Positions 18,401 through 25,367 of a stretch of DNA of 42,202 nt are shown here, one piece after another. The position numbers and the translations under genes are program-made. Positions within the stretch are counted from its first letter, which is position 1. The number at the start of each line of letters is the position of its first letter. Source of the stretch: Kiritimatiellia bacterium (lineage in GTDB: Bacteria; Verrucomicrobiota; Kiritimatiellia; RFP12; UBA1067); assembly GCA_017525225.1 (NCBI GenBank), contig JAFXTB010000163.1, positions 1 to 42,202 of the forward strand. The letters run 5' to 3'. The notes below the pieces were generated by a model, which was not told the DNA's origin, ran no database searches, and saw only the letters and a list, made by a program, of their open reading frames with translations.

Positions 18401-19154
18401 CTTCCAGCTCAACGGGGCAAGTACGTATTTCACCAATGTGCGCGAGACGTTCGTCGTCGCGCGGCAGAAGCAGGGCGATAAATACGTATTCGTGAACATC
18501 CTCGGTTCAGGTTTCTACAGTACCGGCTCGTCAACCAACACTGTGCCGAGCGCGCTGAACTACTACCGCGGCACGGCGGAGCTGGTCAACAGCACATACG
18601 GCTACGCGGGATTCGCGAACAATGGCAGCGTGCGCATCGATGGCGTGGATGGTGCTGGATACACCGCCACGCTCAACTATGAAGACGGATTCCGCCTTCT
18701 GGAATTCATCCCTGGCGGCAACACGCGCGTGGGCGGGCTTACGCTCGACCGGACCGCCACGGTCGGCGGCTCCTGGATATGCGAGGTGATCGGCTTCTCG
18801 CGCGAGCTGACGACGGACGAGCGTGCATTCCTGCGCAGCACGATGCGGGCCAAGTGGTTCGAGGATACGCCCTGGCCTTCCACCGGTTCGCTTGCGGTGA
18901 CGGTCGGCGCCGGCACGCTTTCGTTCTCCGGCGTTCCGATCGCGCCGTCCTCGCTTTCGGTGACCGTCCCGCCCGGTACGCCGGAAGGGGTGTATGTGCT
19001 CGCGACCTCCGAGGCCGGCTTCGCCGACCCCGACATCTCCAGGTGGAACGTGTCGATCGCAATACGCAACGCATATTCGTGCAGGCTTGAGCTCAATGGT
19101 ACGGAGCTCAGGGCGATCATTACCAAGAAAGGATTGAGGGTGCATCTGAGATGA
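15477..19154 (+). CDS. Large surface protein with three LamG-like modules and beta-strand-repeat linkers
   Basis: The protein has 1225 residues. The start at 15477 follows GCAGGAG; the longer frame runs through the previous gene. A signal peptide ends near residue 28. Three similar modules follow, each opened by an autotransporter-type linker (KTGNGTLEV about 214, KTGPGTLEM about 533, KKGAGNATV about 842). A LamG/concanavalin-like domain then begins LDAS or similar (about 258, 579, 883) and ends with a 'Y/F-x-R-x-[LI]-T...Y-L-x-x-K-W' helix-strand. Module spacing is about 310-320 residues. The last 15 residues (LRAIITKKGLRVHLR) resemble the end of the surface protein at 28133. A G7 tract lies at 17574-17580. 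It probably displays carbohydrate-binding modules at the cell surface; no catalytic motif was found. Confidence 0.7.
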   Translation: MKRTSFAGLVGVACGIAAMLASMPLGATTTEMTWNDLDLQTSGSWGRPENWLDANGQAPAVAPTNAADHFAVMLPALSFAQVNKVWQGKFGKTISTGGLFGEGNSTTLAEYSVNPVIDSIGADESWITHRYTIMAGLSAKEYCIPPQRLFSVRDPNGFRGMWIAGYANTVFELRAENAFTPVMHAFDTAKAPTVRVPDIGTEAVIGGIRGGGTVYKTGNGTLEVAGGATEGANYIVKEGSLRLDGRGTNDTAILERLFSEALLHLDASVPDTLVVSNDSGFAWITRWNDVRGNNSYGYSENFSSTNDKLYPYSMPPFRSPALSPTGLPLVDFGANTAGQVAELGPLYCHMVMSPSLNNVREAVYAVQTPKGPVNCTILGSSSATYDWISDGTGGTFFSVGYEANNGAKVPKGSFTINGAPTLINEFASLPSSTLTNMLVMHACPIGNTSVNALGTDRHSRERSGGSRMGEILLFSRELTRAERTALDRYLVRKWVDGSSYSANGVCLAADAAIDVSEGYAPHVGVVSAAGSTIVKTGPGTLEMDGAAAVAGAPKIDVRAGGVRFSDAETTTNAPAEGAYIWLDASKTDTFTYAQAGGGEPAYVTEWKDCRPGVNLVATARAFNAGCLPFTVDGETRGLSTVNLGDGGNSASGTQCFFALPTWSSSSVADTYAGFVVVRFHDTNNSVPFFGSRNLEFLRSGGVLSAHSYLQPNAISAFWTVNGRQTDALEQCDDLKQSDRFVVIAFRSLTPMMLGAIAKDRYSGSAYVCGNMTIGEFITYHRQITPGEFRATEAYLMAKWLGARHPARDGVIGELSFAAGADAVVDTDRDLFVEKVSGGNGRIVKKGAGNATVEGFRPGIDSPDIVVEEGNLTIGSSSNLMNEALFHFDASDMDSLTYYVEDGVTNVTAAADVRGNGLVARSAYDGANAGVVPSNYATNNPILEMVETKPGVWRRAFDFGDRNAKDIGREKAAAFYFQLNGASTYFTNVRETFVVARQKQGDKYVFVNILGSGFYSTGSSTNTVPSALNYYRGTAELVNSTYGYAGFANNGSVRIDGVDGAGYTATLNYEDGFRLLEFIPGGNTRVGGLTLDRTATVGGSWICEVIGFSRELTTDERAFLRSTMRAKWFEDTPWPSTGSLAVTVGAGTLSFSGVPIAPSSLSVTVPPGTPEGVYVLATSEAGFADPDISRWNVSIAIRNAYSCRLELNGTELRAIITKKGLRVHLR

Positions 19155-20356
19155 AGATTCGGTCGCTTGCATTCGTGGTTTCGTCCGCCGCCGCGCTTGC
19201 TGGTGCGGCGGGCGTGCGCGACATCTACATCAACGTGGACTTCTGCGACGAGGTCCGCTGGAACTGGAACAGGACCGGACGCGGCTATACGGCCGAGACC
19301 GTGACAAACCTGCTGCGCAGGTGCCGGGAATCCGGGGCGACCGGCATAAACCTCCGCTCTGCACCGCTCGGAATCGTGTTCCACCCGTCCAAGCGGGCGT
19401 GGCATATAGACGAGGCGCTGGAGAAGGGCGTGCATTCGCCATCCGTCGTGGCGCGCCTCACCGAGAGCAACGCCTTCGGGAGGATCGCGCAGAAGACGAT
19501 CGACAGCTTCAGCGCGACGATGAAGACCCTGCCGGACGCCGTCGCCGAGTTCGCCGCCGTGGCGAAGCACGAGGGACTGAAGTTCAACATCTGGGTAGAC
19601 ATCCACGACGAGATGTTCGGCAAGTTTACGACCGAGCACCCCGAATGCCTGGTGAGGACGCCCGACGGTAGGACGTTCCCCGCCCTGCGCGACTATGGGA
19701 ACGAGATGGCCGTCCAGGACAAGCTGGCGGAGCTGGAGGAATATTTCAAGTACCGTCCGGACGGCTTCTACTTCTGTCCGTCATGCCACACGCGCCACAT
19801 GAAGATAGACGAGCCGGACGGCGCGTTCGGCACGCTGCCGGCGGCGAAGTTCACGGATTTCCTGCGTCGCGCCAAGGATTCGTTCAGGCCGCATGGCTTC
19901 ACCCTGACGGTGGGTACGGCGTGTGGAGGCGTGCTGAACTTCTGCTCGCCGCACTTCTCCACCCATGTGAAGTACCGCATAGAGCACGACTGGAAGAGAT
20001 GGATCGACGAGAAGATAGTGGACGCGCTCGTCGTCGCGGACTACGAGCGGCTGCACGAGTTCGACGGCATCTGGACATCCAAGGGAATCCGCAAGGATGG
20101 CTCCGGCCGGCTGCCGATCGACTACTGCCTGAGGGAATTCCCGACGTACGCCAAGGGCCGCGTGAAACTCTACTACTTCTCCACCTGGCTTACGGGGCCG
20201 ACGATGGAGAACACCCTGCGGCGGGGCACCTACGACGTCCTCGCCTACGGGCTCGACGGCATGTTCATCCACGAGGCGATGATGATAGAAGGCCTCCCCG
20301 GCGGCTTCGAGGCGGTGGCCAGGATGCGTGCCAGGTTCGACGACGCCAACCGCTAG
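19151..20356 (+). CDS. Secreted family-10-like glycosyl hydrolase (GHL10-type)
   Basis: The protein has 401 residues. Its ATG overlaps the stop of the large surface protein (ATGA), so translation is coupled. A signal peptide (about 1-21) precedes a TIM-barrel: INVDFCDEVRWNW, TGINLRSAPLG, FNIWVDIHDEMFG, DGFYFCPSCHTRH and LVVADYERLHEFDG are strand ends rich in D/E/H. The layout resembles the GHL10/DUF187-type glycosidases and the paralogue-like gene at 39289. The catalytic acids are not certain. It probably works on the glycan bound by the preceding surface protein. Confidence 0.65.
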   Translation: MKIRSLAFVVSSAAALAGAAGVRDIYINVDFCDEVRWNWNRTGRGYTAETVTNLLRRCRESGATGINLRSAPLGIVFHPSKRAWHIDEALEKGVHSPSVVARLTESNAFGRIAQKTIDSFSATMKTLPDAVAEFAAVAKHEGLKFNIWVDIHDEMFGKFTTEHPECLVRTPDGRTFPALRDYGNEMAVQDKLAELEEYFKYRPDGFYFCPSCHTRHMKIDEPDGAFGTLPAAKFTDFLRRAKDSFRPHGFTLTVGTACGGVLNFCSPHFSTHVKYRIEHDWKRWIDEKIVDALVVADYERLHEFDGIWTSKGIRKDGSGRLPIDYCLREFPTYAKGRVKLYYFSTWLTGPTMENTLRRGTYDVLAYGLDGMFIHEAMMIEGLPGGFEAVARMRARFDDANR

Positions 20357-20382
20357 CCATTTACAACATACAGGAGGACGAC

Positions 20383-22155
20383 ATGCGCAAACTGAATCCG
20401 GTGGAGATGAAGGACTGGGAGATCGCCGAGGCGGCGGAGGAGTCGCTGCGGCCCGCGGCCGATCTCGCGGCGGAGCTGGGCCTCGAGGACGGCGAATGGT
20501 CGGCCTACGGTCCGTCGCTCGCCAAGATCGACGCCACGAAGGTGCTGGGCCGCCTTGAAGGCTCCAGCCGCAGGGCGAAATACATCGATGTCACAGCGAT
20601 CACCCCCACCCCGCTCGGCGAGGGCAAGACCACCACCACGCTCGGACTCGTGGAGGGGCTTGGGCGCATCGGCAGGAAGGTGGTGGGCGCCGTGCGCCAG
20701 CCGTCCGGCGGACCGACGTTCAACGTGAAGGGTTCCGCCGCCGGCGGCGGGCTCGCGCAGGTGGTGCCGCTTTCAGCACTGTCGCTCGGCCTCACGGGCG
20801 ACATCGACGCGATCACCAACGCGAACAACCTCGCGATGATCGCGCTTCTCTCGCGCCTCCAGCACGAGCGCAACCACGACGACGCATGGCTCGCCGCGCG
20901 CAAGATCGATCACCGCCTCGACATCGACCCGGACCGCATCCAGCTCAGGTGGGCGATGGACTTCTGCGCGCAGATGCTGCGCAACGTCACAGTGGGCCAG
21001 GGCGGCCCGCTCGACGGCTTCGAGATGCCCAGCGGATTCTACATCACCGTCGCCTCCGAGGTGATGGCGATCCTCGCGATGTCGGCCGACCTGGCCGACC
21101 TGCGCGCAAGGCTCTCGAGGATGGTCGTGGCCTACACGAAGGACGGCCGCCCCGTCACCACGGCCGACCTGGAGGTGGACGGCGCCATGTGCGCCTGGCT
21201 CGTGAACGCCGTCAAGCCCACGCTCATGCAGTCCATCGAAGGGCAGCCCATGCTGGTGCACGCCGGACCTTTCGCCAACATCGCGATAGGCCAGAGCTCT
21301 GTCATAGCCGACAGGCTCGGCTCGAAGCTCGCCGACTACCTCGTAACGGAGAGCGGCTTCGCCGCCGACATCGGATTCGAGAAGTTCTGGAACATCAAGT
21401 GCCGCTGCTCGGGGTTGAAGCCCGACTGCGTGGTGCTGGTGGCCACGGTGCGCGCGCTCAAGGCGCACGGCGGCGCACCCGCCGTCAAGGCCGGCATGCC
21501 GCTCGACCCCGTGTACACGCACGAGGCGCTGGACTTCCTCGAGAAGGGATGCGAGAACCTGCTCGCGCACATCGACATCATCAAGCGCGCCGGCATAAAC
21601 CCGGTCGTATGCCTCAACGGCTTCTACACCGACACGCCCGCCGAACGCGCCCTCGTGCGCCGCGTCGCCGAAGGCGCCGGCGCGCGCTTCGCCGTCTCGG
21701 ACCACTGGCTCAAGGGCGGCGAAGGGGCCGTGGAGCTGGCGGAGGCCGTGATAGCGGCGTGCGACGAGCCGAACGACTTCCACTTCCTTTCCAGCCTCGA
21801 TGAACCGCTCGCCGCGCGCATCGAGACGATCGTGAAGGATGTCTATGGCGGCGACGGGGTGGACTTCTCCGAGACGGCCGCGGCAAGGCTCGCGCAGCTT
21901 CAGGCCGACCCCGCCACGGCCAGGCTGCCGGTGTGCATGGCCAAGACGCAATACTCGCTTTCGCATGACCCGAAGCTGCTGGGGCGGCCGAAGGGCTGGC
22001 GCCTGCCGGTGAGGGACGTGCTGCTCTACAGCGGCGCAGGGCTGGTGGTGCCTGTCGCGGGCGACATCAAGCTGATGCCGGGCACCGTGGCGAACGCGGC
22101 CTACCGCCGCATCGATGTCGATGTGTCCACCGGCCGCGTGAAGGGGCTCTTCTAG
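20383..22155 (+). CDS. fhs: Formate--tetrahydrofolate ligase
   Basis: An ATP-dependent cytosolic enzyme making 10-formyl-THF from formate, used in one-carbon supply and acetogenesis. It is 590 residues, longer than the common 556. The ATG at 20383 follows CAGGAGG. The P-loop TPLGEGKTTTT is at 76-86, followed by VRQPSGGPTFNVKGSAAGGGLAQV and the LTGDIDAITNANNL folate-site stretch. The C-terminus (IKLMPGT) is typical. It lies 26 nt after a secreted glycosidase gene and 48 nt before a lipoprotein gene, an unusual setting for a housekeeping enzyme. No other folate gene is adjacent. The identity is firm. Confidence 0.96.
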   Translation: MRKLNPVEMKDWEIAEAAEESLRPAADLAAELGLEDGEWSAYGPSLAKIDATKVLGRLEGSSRRAKYIDVTAITPTPLGEGKTTTTLGLVEGLGRIGRKVVGAVRQPSGGPTFNVKGSAAGGGLAQVVPLSALSLGLTGDIDAITNANNLAMIALLSRLQHERNHDDAWLAARKIDHRLDIDPDRIQLRWAMDFCAQMLRNVTVGQGGPLDGFEMPSGFYITVASEVMAILAMSADLADLRARLSRMVVAYTKDGRPVTTADLEVDGAMCAWLVNAVKPTLMQSIEGQPMLVHAGPFANIAIGQSSVIADRLGSKLADYLVTESGFAADIGFEKFWNIKCRCSGLKPDCVVLVATVRALKAHGGAPAVKAGMPLDPVYTHEALDFLEKGCENLLAHIDIIKRAGINPVVCLNGFYTDTPAERALVRRVAEGAGARFAVSDHWLKGGEGAVELAEAVIAACDEPNDFHFLSSLDEPLAARIETIVKDVYGGDGVDFSETAAARLAQLQADPATARLPVCMAKTQYSLSHDPKLLGRPKGWRLPVRDVLLYSGAGLVVPVAGDIKLMPGTVANAAYRRIDVDVSTGRVKGLF

Positions 22156-22203
22156 CGTTCCCGTTCCGGTGAAGGACCATGATCGAATGAAGGATTGCTC
22201 CAA

Positions 22204-23364
22204 ATGAGAAGAATCGTGCTTCTAGTCTTCGCGGCCGCCGCCATCTGCGGCTGCTCCACCATGGATGCCCCTGCGCCATGCGCGGCGGCGTCCGCCACCT
22301 CCTGCGCCGCGCCGCTCAAGGTTGGCGTTTATGCCGACCGCGGACCGGGCGGCATCGGCGCGGTGGAGTGGTTCCGGCTCGTGGATGAATCGCCCGAGAT
22401 GTCCCTCACGCTGCTCGATTCCGCAGATGTGCGCGCAGGCAGGCTGGAAGGTCTGGACGTGCTCGTGATGCCTGGCGGCTCCAGCAAGACCGAATACGAT
22501 TCGCTGGGCGTGGAGGGCGTGGCGAAGATGAAGGAGTTCATGCGCTCGGGCGGCGGCTACATCGGCACATGCGCGGGATGCTGTCTGCTGATGGACGGCC
22601 CGAAGCAGCGCGCGCGGGTGGTTCCGTGGAACACGTGCGGCTCGGAGGGCGATCTCTTCTTCCCGCAGTTCAAGCTTACTCCCGCCGGACAGAAGGCGCT
22701 CGGCCTCGGCGCAGGGCCGCACGTGATTCGCTACCACGGCGGTCCGTTCCTGTGGCCTACCACCAACAGGATCGCGGAGGCGAATGTGGAGGTGTGGGGC
22801 ACGTTCAACGCCGAGGCCACGTTCAAGGGTCGGCTGAACAAGGACAAGAAGATGTTCGGCGCGGCGGCGATCCTCGGCGGCACCTACGGCAAGGGGCGGC
22901 TCTTCGCCACCTCCGCGCATCCAGAGTACTTCGAGTGCACGCTGCCGTTCGTGAAGGCTGCCTTCAGGTACGTGACCGGACGCGACGTGACGTTCCCCGC
23001 GCGCACGCGCCGGCCACGCGCTCTCTCCGTGGGATTTCTCGCAAAGGGCATCTCCGGCAAGGACGCGGCAGAGACCGCGCTCGCGCTCTCGAAGGTGAAG
23101 GACTTCGACCTGGTGCTGATCGACAAGGATGGTATCTTCATGCGCCGGATGGACAACATCGACGTGCTGGTCGTGCCTAGCGCCGTGTTCAAGAAGGACA
23201 AGGGGATCGCCGCGGCGATCTCCGCGCTGGAATCGCGTGGCGGAAAGGTCCTCTATTGCTGCTCCGGCGCCGACAAGGCCCCCGCAGGCGCGGCTGTCAG
23301 CACGACAGGCGACGCCGTCGTGGACGACGTCCGCAGACTCTTCCCGCAACCCACAGCCCATTGA
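22204..23364 (+). CDS. Lipoprotein with class-I amidotransferase-like (BPL_N) domain
   Basis: The protein has 386 residues. The ATG at 22204, with AAGGA 9 nt upstream, is preferred to the TTG at 22195. The lipobox is ICGC with C17. Residues 38-250 form a GATase1-like fold: LVMPGGSSKTEYD, the nucleophile elbow GTCAGCC with C123, and SAHPEYFE near 242. This matches the biotin-protein-ligase N-terminal-like (BPL_N) family, which lacks the ligase itself. A second, shorter domain of the same flavour (FDLVLIDKDGIF, VLVVPSAVF) lacks the elbow cysteine. The substrate is unknown. It lies 48 nt after fhs and 8 nt before the SGNH-like gene. Confidence 0.7.
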   Translation: MRRIVLLVFAAAAICGCSTMDAPAPCAAASATSCAAPLKVGVYADRGPGGIGAVEWFRLVDESPEMSLTLLDSADVRAGRLEGLDVLVMPGGSSKTEYDSLGVEGVAKMKEFMRSGGGYIGTCAGCCLLMDGPKQRARVVPWNTCGSEGDLFFPQFKLTPAGQKALGLGAGPHVIRYHGGPFLWPTTNRIAEANVEVWGTFNAEATFKGRLNKDKKMFGAAAILGGTYGKGRLFATSAHPEYFECTLPFVKAAFRYVTGRDVTFPARTRRPRALSVGFLAKGISGKDAAETALALSKVKDFDLVLIDKDGIFMRRMDNIDVLVVPSAVFKKDKGIAAAISALESRGGKVLYCCSGADKAPAGAAVSTTGDAVVDDVRRLFPQPTAH

Positions 23365-23372
23365 AAGGCGAC

Positions 23373-24167
23373 ATGCGCAGTACCATCCCCATGATTGCGG
23401 CATTGGCGCTTGCGGCGACCGCGCAGGCCGTCTCGCCGGCGGCTGTACCCATGCGCTACACAGGCGACCAGATCGTACCGTGGGCGGGGCGGCACTATTG
23501 GGACAGGCGGCGCGAGGTGAAGCTGAAGGAGATCGCCAAGGGCCCCAAATCCATCGACTTCGTGTTCATCGGCGGCACCATCGTGCAGAACTGGGAGGGC
23601 TGGTGCGAGGATGAGGACGTCACCAAGGTGGCCCGGCTGTACTCCGACGGCAAGCTCGCATATCCCAACGGACCCGGCCAGGCGGTATGGCGCGAGCTGA
23701 AACGCTCGTACAAGATCCTGAACATCGCCATGGCGGGCGACACCACCCAGCACGCGCTTTGGCGGCTGCAGAACGGCGAGCTCGAGGGGTACATGGCCAG
23801 AGGCGTGGTGCTGATGCCGGACTTCGCGAACATGGACCAGCCGGAAGGATTCGCGGAAGGGGTGAAGGCCATGCTGGACAGGATCGCCGAATACCAGCCG
23901 CAGGCGATTACGCTGCTCATGCCGATACTGCCGTGCGGCGATGGGCCGGACGATCCCCGCCGCGTGAAGGTGGACCGCATAAACGCCATCATCAAGGGCT
24001 ATGCGGATGGCCGCAGGGTGGTATGGTTCGACCTGTCGGACCGCTTCCTTGCCGGCGGCGCGGCGCGGCGCGATCTCATGCCCGACGGCATCCATCCTCT
24101 CGGCAAGGGCTATTCGGTCTGGCGCGATGCGCTCCTGCCCCGCTTCAAGGCCATCTGCGGCCGATGA
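23373..24167 (+). CDS. Secreted SGNH/GDSL-like protein lacking the usual active-site serine
   Basis: The protein has 264 residues with a signal peptide (about 1-19). The overall pattern is that of PAF-acetylhydrolase-like SGNH esterases: block II GDTTQHALWRLQNGEL (122-137) and block V D238-G-I-H241-P are kept. Block I, normally GDSIT, reads G67-G-T-I-V, so the serine position is T69. Block III, normally GTNN, reads DFAN (150-153), replacing the oxyanion asparagine by alanine. The protein may be a binding pseudo-esterase or use a different nucleophile. It is the last gene of the run from 12622. The 149-bp spacer behind it (24168-24316) shows only a small inverted repeat (AAGTG-A-CACTT, 24279-24289). 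Confidence 0.7.
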   Translation: MRSTIPMIAALALAATAQAVSPAAVPMRYTGDQIVPWAGRHYWDRRREVKLKEIAKGPKSIDFVFIGGTIVQNWEGWCEDEDVTKVARLYSDGKLAYPNGPGQAVWRELKRSYKILNIAMAGDTTQHALWRLQNGELEGYMARGVVLMPDFANMDQPEGFAEGVKAMLDRIAEYQPQAITLLMPILPCGDGPDDPRRVKVDRINAIIKGYADGRRVVWFDLSDRFLAGGAARRDLMPDGIHPLGKGYSVWRDALLPRFKAICGR

Positions 24168-24316
24168 CCCCGCGAATGCTGGCCAGCTGTACCGTGGCAT
24201 GAAGGTGATAAATCCATTTGCGTAGGAATTGGTACTCGGCATGTGTTCGAATGAAATCGCGTCCCGCCGTCCAGTATTAAGTGACACTTGATGATTTGTT
24301 CCGATGACCTGCGGTT

Positions 24317-25222
24317 CTAGGGGGCCAACCGGTTGGCGCGGTATTCCCGGGGGGTGACGCCTATGACGCGGCGGAACGTGTTGGCGAAGTGCTGCGTCGA
24401 GTAGAATCCCAGCTCCTGTCCGATGGAGGTTACAGTTCGTTTCGTCGTGGAAAGTAGTTCCCTTGCCTTGTCGATGCGGCAGTTGAGCACGTATGCATGC
24501 GGAGGAAGTCCCTTGGCTCGCTTGAAGGAACTCGAGAACGAGGCGATGGATACTCCACATTCCCCGGCGAGGTCGTCGACAGGGTATTCCGCATCAGGGG
24601 CGTTCTGGATGCGTTTCACGATTTCATCTATCTTGGAGGATGATTTTACGGGAAGCCCCCTCGCGGCATCTATCAATGCAATCAGCAGGTCCAGTGCCGC
24701 AGCCCTCATTTTGACGCGGCGAGACGGTGAGCGCTTGTTTACGCTGTCGTAAATATCGAACATACGTTCAAACGACGCTCTCACAGCCGGCGTGCCGGCA
24801 TAGAGACGCTTCGGAAGATGCGTCAGCGAGCGAATGACCCATTCGCTGCCGCGTTCGTCAAGTCCGAGAATGCGCTGGTTCCTTTTGGGAATCTTGAAGA
24901 GAATTCCGTAGATTTTAAGACCGCTTGGATTGGTGCGCAGATGATGCGGTTCGTCGGGCGCGGAGACGAAGATGCTTCCAGGAAGAAACTGGTATTCCTT
25001 GTCGGGCGTGTCGAATATCAGATTCCCCTTGAGGCAGAAGGAGAACTCCATGCAGCCCGGGTGGAAGTGGAATTCCGGCCCTCTCCGGATCGCGGAAAAG
25101 TTGCTGCTTCTCAAAACGGGGATGCAGTCCGCGCCATCGGGTCTCAAGTCGAGGATGCGTAACCCCGGTTCGTCACAATGGAGAATCTTGTCGGCTTTAT
25201 AGAGAATCTTGTCGGCTTTCAT
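24317..25222 (-). CDS. AraC-family transcriptional regulator, probably leaderless
   Basis: The protein has 301 residues from ATG 25222. The cupin-like sensor domain (about 30-130) has FHFHPGCMEFSF and PGSIFVSAPDEPHH, as in sugar-sensing AraC regulators. Two helix-turn-helix units occupy about 205-297 (DDLAGECGVSIASFSSSFKRAKG, then SIGQELGFYSTQHFANTFRRVIGVTPREYR). A GTG at 25228 is in frame, but the promoter -10 (25235-25230) would put the start site at about 25223, making the ATG leaderless. No RBS is present. Residues 2-7 and 9-14 repeat KADKIL because of a 21-bp in-frame duplication. It is divergent from the two-CBM gene at 25368 and likely controls it. Confidence 0.85.
   Translation of the reverse strand: MKADKILYKADKILHCDEPGLRILDLRPDGADCIPVLRSSNFSAIRRGPEFHFHPGCMEFSFCLKGNLIFDTPDKEYQFLPGSIFVSAPDEPHHLRTNPSGLKIYGILFKIPKRNQRILGLDERGSEWVIRSLTHLPKRLYAGTPAVRASFERMFDIYDSVNKRSPSRRVKMRAAALDLLIALIDAARGLPVKSSSKIDEIVKRIQNAPDAEYPVDDLAGECGVSIASFSSSFKRAKGLPPHAYVLNCRIDKARELLSTTKRTVTSIGQELGFYSTQHFANTFRRVIGVTPREYRANRLAP
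25181..25219. repeat. 18-bp direct repeat in the araC-like gene's first codons
   Basis: GAGAATCTTGTCGGCTTT occurs at 25181-25198 and again at 25202-25219, with a 21-bp period. Read on the minus strand it encodes KADKIL twice near the N-terminus. The copies are identical, so the duplication looks recent. Confidence 0.85.
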
Positions 25223-25235
25223 GGACACGATTATA
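25223..25235 (-). promoter_or_regulatory. Promoter of the AraC-type regulator
   Basis: TATAAT on the minus strand (25235 to 25230) is preceded by TGG (extended -10). The predicted start site is about 25223, essentially at the ATG (25222). Confidence 0.6.
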
Positions 25236-25267
25236 CCATATCTGCGATGCGTATGGAAATTGCCTAA

Positions 25268-25325
25268 GGATAAAATATTTTATTATCGGATTTTATTCTG
25301 GCTCGTTTCGGATAAATGATATAAT
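25268..25325 (+). promoter_or_regulatory. Promoter and candidate AraC operators upstream of the two-CBM gene
   Basis: TATAAT at 25320-25325 is preceded by TGA (extended -10); no strong -35 is visible, as expected for an activator-dependent promoter. Upstream is an AT-rich island unlike the rest of the window. It holds a perfect 14-bp palindrome ATAAAATATTTTAT (25270-25283) and three GGAT(A/T)(A/T)(A/T) words at 25268, 25288 and 25310. The 20-22 bp spacing is about two helical turns, typical for AraC-family half-sites. The last overlaps the -35 position. Confidence 0.5.
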
Positions 25326-25367
25326 GCTCAGCGCATTTTCAACCGCAAAGGGGAAAGGAGTGCTGCG

